The notes: generated from the sequence alone by a model not told the origin. 64,000 nucleotides of DNA from Niallia endozanthoxylica (GCF_008710145.1 NZ_VYKL01000007.1:1-64000); one strand, 5' to 3'. Shown: positions 42,782 to 51,612, counted from the stretch's first letter. Translations and numbers: made by a program.

Positions 42782-43438
42782 TTGACTTTGAACAAAACGA
42801 TTCGGATTCGATGCTGCTTTTATTTGATTGGCATTCTCTTGCTCTCATTCGGGATTAGCTGCTCTGTTTATTCTCAACTGGGTGCTGCTCCTATGCCTTC
42901 CTTGCAAGTTGGCTTACAGCAAACCATTGGTTTGACGGTAGGTACCTGGGAGTTTATTATTGGAGCTATTTTGGTCACGATTATGGCAATCGTTCGACGA
43001 AAGAGGCCTGATATCTTTGCTTTTTTCTCGTCCTTTCTTACAGGATTGGGAATTGATATGTGGCTTTATGTCGTGAAGCAAGTCTATGTACCTGACCAAT
43101 TACTAGGTAAAATCCTCTTCCTTTGTCTAGGATTGACATTCATTGGATTAGGTGTGTCTCTTTATTTACAAGCAAAATTTTCTCCTGCTCCGCCAGACGG
43201 TATGATCCTGCTGTTTGAGGAGATATGGAAGATGAAACGTGCCGTATCAAGGACGTTGTTTTCAGCCATTGTTGTCACGCTTGCCTTTTTTTTCAGCGGT
43301 CCTATCGGAATTGGAACGCTTATTATGGTCGTTTCACTCGGACCAATTGTCGCACGATTTTATCCAATCATGGAAAGTCTGTTTCAGAAACTTAGTAATC
43401 ACCATCCAACAATTCATACGATGAATAGGGGAGGCTGA
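42782..43438 (+). CDS. YczE/YyaS-family membrane protein
   Basis: 218 aa with five hydrophobic segments. GISCSVYSQLGAAPMPSLQV near the N-terminus and GVSLYLQAKFSPAPPDGMIL in the middle are the paired repeats of the YczE/YyaS/YitT-like integral membrane family. The start is TTG after AAGGAGTGGAG. Function is not established; family members are often next to regulators or transporters. It may follow the hybrid regulator in one transcript (106-bp gap). Confidence 0.75.
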   Translation: MTLNKTIRIRCCFYLIGILLLSFGISCSVYSQLGAAPMPSLQVGLQQTIGLTVGTWEFIIGAILVTIMAIVRRKRPDIFAFFSSFLTGLGIDMWLYVVKQVYVPDQLLGKILFLCLGLTFIGLGVSLYLQAKFSPAPPDGMILLFEEIWKMKRAVSRTLFSAIVVTLAFFFSGPIGIGTLIMVVSLGPIVARFYPIMESLFQKLSNHHPTIHTMNRGG

Positions 43439-43450
43439 GTCCTCAATATG

Positions 43451-43482
43451 AAAAAACACAGGAGTGAGCTCCTGTGTTTTTT
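43451..43482. terminator. Bidirectional terminator
   Basis: AAAAAACACAGGAG / CTCCTGTGTTTTTT, perfect 14-bp stem with a 4-nt loop, between convergent genes. Confidence 0.9.
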
Positions 43483-43490
43483 GTTCCACT

Positions 43491-45911
43491 TTACTTTTTA
43501 ATTTTTAAAACTGTAGTACTTACTGCATTTTTATTTACATCTTGTTTTGTAAATAGAACCGGCTTGTATTTCCAATTGGCAAACAGTTCGATTTGATCGT
43601 CATAGTGTTTATGCAATGTGCCATCCTTACTAATAAAACCAATTTGACCTGGAGGATTTACGTTTTCACCAATAGGACCATTTTTGGTTAGCTCAATATA
43701 ATGGTTTTCACTGCCGCGGTTGGCTTCTAGAAACTTAATTTCCGAACCATATTGTGGCAGGCCGATTAATGACGTATTTGTAAATACCATCATTCGTGCT
43801 GGCTTTAGCCATTGGCTTATATCCTCTGACTGATGTTCGTCCTCTAGCTTTTGAAGCGCTTGATCAAGTGCCGCTAGCATCACTTGATCAGGGTCTTCAT
43901 TCAACCACTGATACTGTGTTTCTAACGGACCGTTACTTCCTCCCAAGACTCGTAAAGTAAGACTAGAACCATAGCGATGGTCAATGATTCCTTTTAATGG
44001 ACCATAAGCTTCGCCAAGTTTTTCTTGATAAAGATTATCCACAACAAGCGGCCACCAAGCTTCAAAAATGCTTACGGCAGGGCTGTCAAATAACCCATCC
44101 TTATCGTTGTCCTCGTTTAGATTATTCCAGTCCTCTAGGGCTTGGTACACTTCCTGATATTTTGGATTATTTGCTTTTTCCAAAGCTTCCATCAACATCG
44201 GTTTAAACTTTTTCGTTCTTAAGTTAACATAGCTCGCGTGATAGTTAATGTCATCAATATCATCTATTGTTAGCTTGTCCTTCCCGTTCACGAGATCAAT
44301 AAATTGCTGAACGCGGTGGTCCTCACCCCACATAAAGCTTAATTCACCGTTCCCCCAGTTGGAAGCAGGCCTGTTATTCCAGTTAACAATGTAACCGGTA
44401 TTTGGATTAATACCATATGGATGTTTTTTTGGATCGATGAATCCCTTCCATTCATATTCACCTGTACCTGGAGTTGGAAGTCTTAAATCTACTCGTTCAT
44501 CACGAATCGGATATTTACCTGTGTAAAAATGGCCGATATTGCCTTCCTTGTCTGCATAGTACCAGTTGATGCTCATCGTCATATCTTTTGCTTCTTCGTG
44601 AAACTCTTTCATAGTCTCAGCCCAATTGGACTTTAAATAAGCTGACCAGCTTTGCGCTTCTGTGCCGCGGAAGGACCATGCCTTACTATAAGCTGTGTTA
44701 TTTTTTTCATCGATAACCGTTACAGGTCCATGAACGGTGCTGTAAAATTCTTTTGTTTCTTCCTTTAGTTCACCATTGCTATCCCTATACTGAAAGGTTT
44801 CCACTTTCTTCTTCATATCCACCCATTTTCCCTTATATAGGTATTGATGTGGATTTTCTGGATTCAATGTTTCTACGAAAATATCAACTAAATTCCCAAC
44901 CCCGTATGTAGAGGTGAACGCATAGTTTTCTTTCGTACCAAACATAATAATCGGCATTCCGATGAGCCCGGAACCTTCAATATCAAACCCAGGAGCATGC
45001 AAGCCTACTTCATACACAGAACCAGGGGCAGAGAAGTTGTATTGTGGTCCACCCATCAGCAGTGCGTTGCCTGTAGCTGATTTTTCAGGGCCAATCACAA
45101 CGGCATTACTTCCAATTTTTAGCGGCAGGCCTAGCTCTTCTGATGTAGAAACGAAATCATCTCGCTTCTCTGATAATGTTTCGGATGCGCCTTCAATCCC
45201 TGGAAACTGCTGATTGGCAGCCTTTTTTGTATCCTTTTTAACAGGATTGACAGCTCCTTCATCAGGAAGTGTACTAGGGGAGGCAGGATCGTTCTCCCAG
45301 AAAATATCATCAAACATTTCCTTTGCCGTTTCCTTGCCAAATTGCTTTTCTAGCTGAGCTAAAATCTGAGCATTTTTGATTTCCTGCTCAGAATCCATAA
45401 ATACCCCCATCGAAGACATGAACAAACGTAATACATCTACTTCTGTCCATTCTTTCGGTGTTACCTTATAATCATGGAATTCCTTTGACAGCCTTTCGTC
45501 AGGGTTTTTAAGAGCTTCCTCTACATACAAAGAGATGCCGTCTGCGAAATTGCGAATGACCTTTTTGGAGAAATTATCCATGTTTGTAATCATCTCTTGG
45601 ACCTCTTGATCTGTATAGCCATCGCGTCGCATTTGCTGATCCCTTGCTAAAAATTTTTCTCCAAATACTTCAGCTATTGTTCCGTTATTCCCCCGGCGGA
45701 AGGTTTCCAGTTGAAACAGACGATCTTGGGCCATTACATAGCCATAGGTAAAATACAAATCTTCGACATTATTAGCATAAATATGCGGGACGCCATAATT
45801 GTCGCGTACAATCCTGGCGTTGCCTTTTTTCTGCGAATCTGCAAGAACTGGAGTGATGGAGGCTAATAGCAGAATCAAGGTTAAAAATAAAGTTATTCCT
45901 TTTTTAAACAA
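43491..45911 (-). CDS. Secreted penicillin acylase-family N-acyl amidase
   Basis: 806 aa Ntn-hydrolase precursor of family S45. A signal peptide (FKKGITLFLTLILLLASITP then VLADS) precedes the alpha chain (RIVRDNYGVPHIYANNVEDL). The beta chain would start at the nucleophile Ser in LKIGSNAVVIGPEKSATGNA, a sequence close to the B. megaterium penicillin G acylase processing site. The TTG start at 45911 is chosen: AAAGGAGAAGG is 7 nt upstream and a signal peptide follows directly. The longer frame to 46007 adds an implausible N-terminus. Length agrees with Gram-positive PGA (~800 aa). It hydrolyses phenylacetyl- or other aryl/acyl amides, releasing an arylacetic acid, which fits the island. AHL acylase is an alternative. 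Confidence 0.88.
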   Translation of the reverse strand: MFKKGITLFLTLILLLASITPVLADSQKKGNARIVRDNYGVPHIYANNVEDLYFTYGYVMAQDRLFQLETFRRGNNGTIAEVFGEKFLARDQQMRRDGYTDQEVQEMITNMDNFSKKVIRNFADGISLYVEEALKNPDERLSKEFHDYKVTPKEWTEVDVLRLFMSSMGVFMDSEQEIKNAQILAQLEKQFGKETAKEMFDDIFWENDPASPSTLPDEGAVNPVKKDTKKAANQQFPGIEGASETLSEKRDDFVSTSEELGLPLKIGSNAVVIGPEKSATGNALLMGGPQYNFSAPGSVYEVGLHAPGFDIEGSGLIGMPIIMFGTKENYAFTSTYGVGNLVDIFVETLNPENPHQYLYKGKWVDMKKKVETFQYRDSNGELKEETKEFYSTVHGPVTVIDEKNNTAYSKAWSFRGTEAQSWSAYLKSNWAETMKEFHEEAKDMTMSINWYYADKEGNIGHFYTGKYPIRDERVDLRLPTPGTGEYEWKGFIDPKKHPYGINPNTGYIVNWNNRPASNWGNGELSFMWGEDHRVQQFIDLVNGKDKLTIDDIDDINYHASYVNLRTKKFKPMLMEALEKANNPKYQEVYQALEDWNNLNEDNDKDGLFDSPAVSIFEAWWPLVVDNLYQEKLGEAYGPLKGIIDHRYGSSLTLRVLGGSNGPLETQYQWLNEDPDQVMLAALDQALQKLEDEHQSEDISQWLKPARMMVFTNTSLIGLPQYGSEIKFLEANRGSENHYIELTKNGPIGENVNPPGQIGFISKDGTLHKHYDDQIELFANWKYKPVLFTKQDVNKNAVSTTVLKIKK

Positions 45912-46158
45912 TCTTATTCCTTCTCCTTTCAAAATGAAAACTAGTATTTTTTTGAACTGACTTATCGGAAACCATTTTGCCAACAGCAAGCTTGGCCCTT
46001 TCACCATATCTGCTATTCACTATGTTTGATATAGGCTAAATATAGTTGAAATAGGAGGAAAATGGCTTTTGTGTATATTCTAAATTTTCCGAATTATCAA
46101 TTCAGTTTGAATTATATTTGAAGTATTTATATTAAACAATATATTAATAGTGTTAACT

Positions 46159-46200
46159 TTCTTTTCATTCTCTGTACGATTCGTATAGAGAATGAAAGAA
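46159..46200. promoter_or_regulatory. Long imperfect dyad between acylase and Rieske genes
   Basis: CATTCTCTGTACGA pairs with TCGTATAGAGAATG, extended by CTTT/AAAG on both sides. It is located between the divergent penicillin acylase and Rieske oxygenase genes. An operator is more likely than a terminator because no T run follows. A partial match to the upstream box of the bipartite element (ATTAATAGTGTTAAC, 46143-46157) lies just before it, without the 46-bp box. The remaining 46021-46553 gap is AT-rich with no ORF. Confidence 0.55.
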
Positions 46201-46553
46201 ATAAGCATAAACGTTTCCTGAAGGGATAACTATTTTATGTGATAGATAGTTGCTTTTATATTTAGGAATCTATTATTTGTGAATGAATTTTATATGAATA
46301 GTTTGACTTAAAGTAATAGCATTTGCTTTAATTTGCCACTTTTGCAACTCCTAAAGAAGGATATTTTCCTATTATGATAGTGATTTGATATTAAAATGTT
46401 CGGAAAAATCTAACTACTGCATGTTTAGGCTGTAAAATTAAAAAATTTCTACCCTATTCGTACATTGTATCCTCTTACATATTTCATTAAGATATAGACA
46501 TAAGTTAAAAAATTCAGAATATAAAAATTTTATTTCTTAGGAGGTTTATATAT

Positions 46554-47834
46554 ATGTTAACTAAACAAGATAATCATTTATTAACACGTACAGGTCCAGG
46601 AACGCCAATGGGTGAACTATTCCGCCGTTATTGGATTCCGGCGTTAAAATCTGATGAAATACAACCTGACGGAAAACCTCAGCGCGTGAAGCTTCTTGGA
46701 GAAGAATTAATTGCTTTCCGTGATACAGAAGGAAAAGTTGGTTTGATGGAGGAAGCCTGTCCGCACCGTGGAACATCTCTTTATTATGGTATTAATGATG
46801 GATGCGGTCTGCGCTGTATGTATCATGGCTGGAAATTCGATACGAACGGTGACTGTACGGAAATCCCATCTGAAGAAGGAGATCCGAAGTTTAGACAGAA
46901 AATCAAAATCAAAAATTATCCGGTAAAAGAAGTAAAAGGAATGATCTGGACTTACATGGGACCAGAAGAAGAACAGCCGGAATTCCCAGAGTTCTATTGG
47001 ATGGGACTTCCTGATGAGAATATGATGTCAGAGCGAGTTTGGCAGGAATGTAACTATGCACAGGTAATGGAAAATGACCTTGATTATGTACATGCGGCAT
47101 TTCTTCACAAAGCACATGGGACACAAGTGACAGGAGAAGGAATCCTAAGTACTGATTTAGGAATTGATCCAAACCACCCGCTTGTGAAAAATCCTCCAGT
47201 TAAACAGGATGTAGAGGATGCAAATTACGGCAAACGCTGTGTCGCAGTAGGAATTGGAACTGAAACAGACAATGCTTTCATGGAAATTCACTATATCTTC
47301 CCGTTCTACACGTACCCGCCGCGATTTGAGGGTGAAGATGGCATGTGGCATGCATTCATTCCAAGAGATGATTACAGCACCTGGTCATGGGATGTTCAAT
47401 TTTCTCATAACCGCCCAATTGATGTACAGGCCAACCATGACCGCCGCGGCTTAAAGCTGGATGAGCATTTCAAGAAACAAATCAGCTTGGAAAATGAATA
47501 TGCACAAGATCGTGAACTTCAAAAGACAGGGAACTTTACTGGTATCCGCGGAATCGCGAACCAGGATCATGCGGCAACGGAAACAATGGGGGCGATTGTA
47601 GACCGTTCGAAAGAGCATCTTGGAACAAGTGATCTGCCGATTATCCATATGCGCCGCTTATTGCTTCAGCAGGCAAAAGCATTCCAAGAAGGTCAGAAGC
47701 CAATGGCACTTGAGAATGAATCATTGAAAAATCTTTACAGTGCAGGACTCTATGACAGCAACGAAAAATCATGGCAAGAAGCTTTTCCAATGCAGGATCA
47801 GTTTAAAAAAGGCGGGCAAGAAGTGAAATCTTAA
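46554..47834 (+). CDS. Phthalate-type Rieske non-heme iron oxygenase
   Basis: 426 aa ring-hydroxylating oxygenase. The Rieske cluster ligands are Cys69, His71 (EACPHRGTS) and Cys88, His91 (RCMYHGWKFD). The mononuclear iron site is Asn174-Asp175, His180 and His185 (ENDLDYVHAAFLHKAHG). The sequence belongs to the phthalate 4,5-dioxygenase-like single-subunit group, which takes electrons from a reductase with a plant-type ferredoxin. RBS TAGGAGG. The first gene of the Rieske-amidase-catechol dioxygenase run, it would produce a diol or catechol for the downstream C23O. No reductase gene is in the window. The substrate is unknown: anthranilate-, oxindole- or benzoate-like compounds are all possible. 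Confidence 0.88.
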   Translation: MLTKQDNHLLTRTGPGTPMGELFRRYWIPALKSDEIQPDGKPQRVKLLGEELIAFRDTEGKVGLMEEACPHRGTSLYYGINDGCGLRCMYHGWKFDTNGDCTEIPSEEGDPKFRQKIKIKNYPVKEVKGMIWTYMGPEEEQPEFPEFYWMGLPDENMMSERVWQECNYAQVMENDLDYVHAAFLHKAHGTQVTGEGILSTDLGIDPNHPLVKNPPVKQDVEDANYGKRCVAVGIGTETDNAFMEIHYIFPFYTYPPRFEGEDGMWHAFIPRDDYSTWSWDVQFSHNRPIDVQANHDRRGLKLDEHFKKQISLENEYAQDRELQKTGNFTGIRGIANQDHAATETMGAIVDRSKEHLGTSDLPIIHMRRLLLQQAKAFQEGQKPMALENESLKNLYSAGLYDSNEKSWQEAFPMQDQFKKGGQEVKS

Positions 47835-47852
47835 TTGTTAGATCTTAATGAT

Positions 47853-47880
47853 AAAGGGAAATGCTGCAGCATTTCCCTTT
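47853..47880 (+). terminator. Hairpin after the Rieske gene
   Basis: AAAGGGAAATGC-TGCA-GCATTTCCCTTT, a fully self-complementary 28-bp sequence. The T run is short, so partial read-through into the amidase is possible. Confidence 0.75.
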
Positions 47881-47918
47881 GAATAGAATGGGAATTTCGT
47901 AGTGAAAGCAGGGATTAT

Positions 47919-48035
47919 ATGACATTAGAAGAATATCTGCGTACCATCTTAGATGATGAGGAAATAGAATTGGCAACGCTGGAGCCTGCCTATACTTTTA
48001 ATCTGGAAGATTATGAGGTGGCAAGCGATGAATGA
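47919..48035 (+). CDS. 38-aa acidic peptide coupled to the amidase gene
   Basis: MTLEEYLRTILDDEEIELAT, then LEPAYTFNLEDYEVASDE. Very acidic, no hydrophobic span. GCAGGGA lies upstream of ATG, and its stop overlaps the amidase ATG (ATGAATGA), a classical coupling arrangement. Amidase-signature enzymes can have tiny accessory subunits (GatC, AtzG), but this peptide is shorter than those and I cannot show homology. Confidence 0.5.
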   Translation: MTLEEYLRTILDDEEIELATLEPAYTFNLEDYEVASDE

Positions 48036-49434
48036 ACTACTATTTGAAACAATCGAAACCGCAGGAAATGCAATCAAAACAAAACAAATATCACCGGTCG
48101 AACTAACGCAGATGACCTTAAAACAAATTCGCGAGCATGAGCCCAGAGTCAATGCTTTTATTACCGTTATGGAGGAAGAAGCACTGGCAGAGGCAAAGCA
48201 ATTGGAAGCGGAGCTTGTGAACAATCAGGTTAGGGGACCGCTGCACGGTATTCCGATTGCGGTGAAGGATATTTTTCAAACAAAGGGTGTTAAAACCACA
48301 GGCGGCTCAAAGATATTTGATGGCTGGATTCCTGATGAAGATGCAGCAGCCGTTCAAAAATTAAGAGAGGCTGGAGCAATTATCATTGGAAAAGCCAATT
48401 TGCATGAATTTGCTATGGGTGCGACAACAGAAAATCCTCACTATGGAAGCTCGAAGAACCCTTGGAATGTGAAAAGAATTCCTGGCGGTTCAAGCGGAGG
48501 TTCCGCAGTAGCAACAGCAACAGGCATGGCCTTTGGTGCTGTTGGTTCTGATACAGCAGGGTCCATCAGACTGCCGGCAGCCATGTGCGGCACAGTCGGA
48601 TTTAAACCAACGTATGGAGTTGTCAGCAGAAGGGGATGTCTGCCGTTCAGCTGGTCTTTGGATCATGCAGGGCCGATGACAAGAACCGCCCGGGATGCTG
48701 CTATCATGCTTGAAGTGATGAAAGGGCATGATCAGAAGGACCCGGCATCTGTCAAGCGTCATGTTCCAGTCTTATCTGACTCATTAAGTGACTTAAAGGA
48801 TGTAAAGCTAGGTTTCTATGAGCCTTATATGTTTGCAGGGATTGATGCTGATGTAAAACGAGTGATTGAAGAATCATTTCGCCAACTGGAATTGTTGGGA
48901 GCAGAAATCGTTCCGATTGATTTACCTGGAATTGACGAAGCACTTAACGCTTTAAAAGCTATCGCTCAATCAGAGGTGGTTTCTGTACACGAACCGTTAT
49001 TGAAGAAGTATGGACATTTATACGGTGATGATTTGAAATACCGCTTTGAATTTGGCAGTGATATTTCTGCAACTGCTTATATTCGTGCCCAGCGGAGAAG
49101 AGATCAATTTGTTAGAGAAACAATCAAACAAATGCAGGGAATTGACGCCTTAGTTGGACCAACGAATGTCCAGCCGCCATTTGAAATTGGTACGATGGTT
49201 CCATCCATGGCCATCAGCAATATGTTCACACTAGGAAAAACGCCGCTAGCGAATATCCTAGGTTTTCCTGCCTTATCGGTTGCCTGCGGGTTTACGTCAG
49301 AAAACCTTCCTGTTGGACTTCAGCTGATAGGAAAACCATTCACAGACCAAAGAGTACTTCAAATTGGAGACTGCTATGAGAAATCAGTGCAATGGGTGAA
49401 AGCCTTAAAAGACAATGTCAATTATGTTCAGTGA
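48028..49434 (+). CDS. Amidase-signature family hydrolase
   Basis: 468 aa. The Ser-cisSer-Lys triad is visible: Lys in IAVKDIFQTKG, PGGSSGGSAVATATG for the cis-Ser and GSDTAGSIRLPAAMCGTVGF for the nucleophile. ATG 48028 is preferred to 48013 because GAGGTGG is 6 nt upstream. It lies between the Rieske oxygenase and the catechol dioxygenase, so hydrolysis of an aryl amide, lactam or carbamoyl group in the aromatic route is likely; iac clusters also carry an amidase (IacH). A GatA role is unlikely since no gatC/gatB neighbours exist. Confidence 0.87.
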   Translation: MNELLFETIETAGNAIKTKQISPVELTQMTLKQIREHEPRVNAFITVMEEEALAEAKQLEAELVNNQVRGPLHGIPIAVKDIFQTKGVKTTGGSKIFDGWIPDEDAAAVQKLREAGAIIIGKANLHEFAMGATTENPHYGSSKNPWNVKRIPGGSSGGSAVATATGMAFGAVGSDTAGSIRLPAAMCGTVGFKPTYGVVSRRGCLPFSWSLDHAGPMTRTARDAAIMLEVMKGHDQKDPASVKRHVPVLSDSLSDLKDVKLGFYEPYMFAGIDADVKRVIEESFRQLELLGAEIVPIDLPGIDEALNALKAIAQSEVVSVHEPLLKKYGHLYGDDLKYRFEFGSDISATAYIRAQRRRDQFVRETIKQMQGIDALVGPTNVQPPFEIGTMVPSMAISNMFTLGKTPLANILGFPALSVACGFTSENLPVGLQLIGKPFTDQRVLQIGDCYEKSVQWVKALKDNVNYVQ

Positions 49435-49461
49435 AACAGGGGGACGGTTCTCCTGTTTCAC
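49431..49461 (+). repeat. GTGAAACAGG ... CCTGTTTCAC repeat overlapping the amidase stop
   Basis: Perfect 10-bp stem around GGGACGGTTCT, a widespread Bacillaceae dispersed palindrome. The amidase TGA is inside the left arm, so it may act as the transcript 3' end. The following 49462-49651 stretch also has GTCAGAAA/TTTCTGAC around 49551-49601. Confidence 0.65.
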
Positions 49462-49651
49462 CACATTTAATTTGGCAACGGTGGGAAGGTTATTGAGCTC
49501 ACCGATAAAGGGAGAATCTGTCAAAAAAAGAACTTGCTTGTAGCAGGAAAAAGTCAGAAAAGCGCGAATTTATATATTTGGAAACGCTTTATCCATTTCT
49601 GACGATTCTTCCGCTTCCATAAACAATAATGACCAATAAAAGGAGAACAAC

Positions 49652-50038
49652 ATGATACGTAAAATGGAGCATGTAGCCATAATGGTTCGCGATATGGATC
49701 AATCCATTCGGTTTTATTCGGAGATTTTTGGCTTTAACGTCCGTCTTCGAGGCAGTAAACCAGACCGAGAAATGGCTTTTTTGTATCTGGAAGCACAGCC
49801 GGATATGGAGATTGAGCTTATCCAGGAGAAGATATCAACTGTTGAGTACATTGAAACCGGAATTGTGAATCATCTTGCTTTTACAGTGGAAAACATTGAT
49901 GAAACAATTCAGTTTTTAAAAGAAAAAGAGATTGTCTTTACTTCGGATGAGGTGAAGCCAACGCTTGAAGGCGGGCGAATGATCCTTTTTCACGGACCGA
50001 ACCAAGAGCTGCTGCAATTAGTGGAAAGAGTAAAATGA
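49652..50038 (+). CDS. VOC-superfamily (glyoxalase/dioxygenase-like) protein
   Basis: 128 aa with one pair of beta-alpha-beta-beta-beta units: MEHVAIMVRDMDQSIRFYSE at the N-terminus and VNHLAFTVENIDETIQFLKE at the C-terminal half, ending in LFHGPNQELLQLVE. His5 and Glu residues suit a metal site (glyoxalase I-like layout). RBS AAAAGGAG. It lies just before the catechol 2,3-dioxygenase and could be a lyase, isomerase or resistance protein; nothing decides among these. Confidence 0.75.
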   Translation: MIRKMEHVAIMVRDMDQSIRFYSEIFGFNVRLRGSKPDREMAFLYLEAQPDMEIELIQEKISTVEYIETGIVNHLAFTVENIDETIQFLKEKEIVFTSDEVKPTLEGGRMILFHGPNQELLQLVERVK

Positions 50039-50063
50039 GGCAGGTTGGTCCTATTTTAACTTC

Positions 50064-50167
50064 ATTCAGCAGAACTCCTTCACTTCTAAAGTTAAGGGAT
50101 GAATGCAAAACGCTCTTCGATTCAGTGGGGGCCAAACCCTGGCTGAATGAAGTTAAGCCTCCGGCGA
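50064..50167. repeat. Dispersed ~115-bp repeat, copy 2
   Basis: TTCATTCAGCAGAACTCCTT, CTTCTAAAGTTAAGGGATGA, GAATGAAGTTAAGCCTCCGG. Same block order as 40610-40725. Its ends CTTCATTCAG and CTGAATGAAG are inverted repeats, giving a hairpin-capable unit. Confidence 0.75.
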
Positions 50168-50305
50168 GTCTTGCGATTTTTAAAAGGTAATTTATCGAGC
50201 GAGCTCAGGTAATCCGGACGCAAATTCGACGGGCGAATTGGATATCGTATGATGGCAGTATGTAGATGCCGCCAGATAAGAGTACATATATAAGGGGGAG
50301 AAAAC

Positions 50306-51220
50306 ATGGCAAGAATTATGCGATTAGGACGTGTAGAGTTAAATGTATTGGACTTAGATAGATCAGTAGAATACTATACAAAGGTTATTGGATTAGAAGA
50401 AACAGGGCGTATGGGAAACAGTGTGTATCTAAAAGCATGGGATGAATTTGATCATCATAGTTTAATTTTAACAAAAGCGAACAGAGCTGGTTTAGCCCAT
50501 TTAGCATTTAAAGTAGAGACGATAGATGATTTGGCTTATTATGAAAGAAAAATTGAGGAATTTGGCTGTACGACTACTCGTATGTCAAGCAATACTCGTT
50601 TAGCTGAAGGAGAAGCCGTTCATTTCATTCTGCCGACCGGGCATCATTGCGAACTGTATCATGAAATCGGTTTCTTAGGCACAGCAGTTGGAACACTCAA
50701 CCCTCATCCATGGCCGTTAGAAACAAGAGGAATTGCACCTCATCGTATTGACCATTGTTTACTAACTGGTGACGACCTTAAAACGGTTACGAGATTCTTT
50801 ATTGAGGCCCTTAATTTCAAACAAAGTGAAAGAATTACAACAGTAGACGGGGAAGAATTATTAGGAAGCTTCTTGTTTTCATCGAATAAAGCCCATGATT
50901 TAGCGTTTGTGAAAGGACCTGATGCGAAGCTTCACCATGCAGCTTTCCATGTTGACTCTCTTCACGACGTATTTAAAGCCGCAGACCTGTTGTCTATGTA
51001 TGAAGTACCATTTGACGTAACGCCAACCCGTCACGGTATTACACGTGGACAAACGATTTACTTCTTTGATCCATCAGGAAACCGTAATGAGGCATTCGCT
51101 GGCGGTTATATGGCCTTTCCAGATATGCCGACCATTACTTGGACGGAAGATAAAATTGGACAAGGTATTTTCTATCACCGCAGAGAGCTGTCTGAATCTT
51201 TTATGAAGGCATTAACTTAA
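50306..51220 (+). CDS. Catechol 2,3-dioxygenase
   Basis: 304 aa type I extradiol dioxygenase with two VOC domains (about 1-130 and 140-290). The Fe(II) ligands His150, His211 and Glu262 have exactly the spacing of XylE (153, 214, 265). The C-terminal ITWTEDKIGQGIFYHRREL closely resembles the XylE tail. It cleaves catechol to 2-hydroxymuconic semialdehyde, the substrate of the aldehyde dehydrogenase type encoded at 12131. RBS AAGGGGGAG. A ferredoxin gene follows 39 bp downstream, as in xyl/dmp-type clusters where a ferredoxin reactivates the dioxygenase. Confidence 0.92.
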   Translation: MARIMRLGRVELNVLDLDRSVEYYTKVIGLEETGRMGNSVYLKAWDEFDHHSLILTKANRAGLAHLAFKVETIDDLAYYERKIEEFGCTTTRMSSNTRLAEGEAVHFILPTGHHCELYHEIGFLGTAVGTLNPHPWPLETRGIAPHRIDHCLLTGDDLKTVTRFFIEALNFKQSERITTVDGEELLGSFLFSSNKAHDLAFVKGPDAKLHHAAFHVDSLHDVFKAADLLSMYEVPFDVTPTRHGITRGQTIYFFDPSGNRNEAFAGGYMAFPDMPTITWTEDKIGQGIFYHRRELSESFMKALT

Positions 51221-51259
51221 TCTAAGTGATTCTGAAAAAATGATTGGTGAGGTGAAACG

Positions 51260-51586
51260 ATGTATAAAGTAACATTAAAGGCTAGAAATCAACAATTTGA
51301 ATATCCTTGTGCCCCGGGCCAAACTCCACTAAGGGCAGCTAGGAATCAATTTATTCCATTTCCAACCGGATGCCAGCAAGGCGGATGCGGAATGTGTAAG
51401 GTGAAAGTATTGGACGGCGAGTATAACCATGATTTGACTCGTTCCCATGAATATCTTTCTGACGAAGAACTAAACAATCGCTATGCCCTTGCTTGCTGTA
51501 TGACACCAAAAAGCGATTTGAACATTATTACAATCGAAGACTATGAGAAGCAGCAAAGCGAATTAGCTGAAGCAGTTAAAAATTAA
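51260..51586 (+). CDS. Plant-type [2Fe-2S] ferredoxin
   Basis: 108 aa. The cluster ligands are in CQQGGCGMCKVKV plus ALACCMTP, the CX4CX2C...C pattern of plant/XylT-type ferredoxins. RBS GAGGTG. It ends the Rieske-amidase-VOC-C23O run. It can serve as electron donor for the Rieske oxygenase or, like XylT, reduce inactive Fe(III) in the catechol dioxygenase. A terminator follows. Confidence 0.9.
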   Translation: MYKVTLKARNQQFEYPCAPGQTPLRAARNQFIPFPTGCQQGGCGMCKVKVLDGEYNHDLTRSHEYLSDEELNNRYALACCMTPKSDLNIITIEDYEKQQSELAEAVKN

Positions 51587-51612
51587 CCCAAACAATGTCC
51601 CTTAATGAATAG

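Noticed and set aside
43491-46007. Longer start for the penicillin acylase at 46007
   Set aside because: It adds 32 residues before the signal peptide without a ribosome binding site; the TTG at 45911 has AAAGGAGAAGG at correct spacing.
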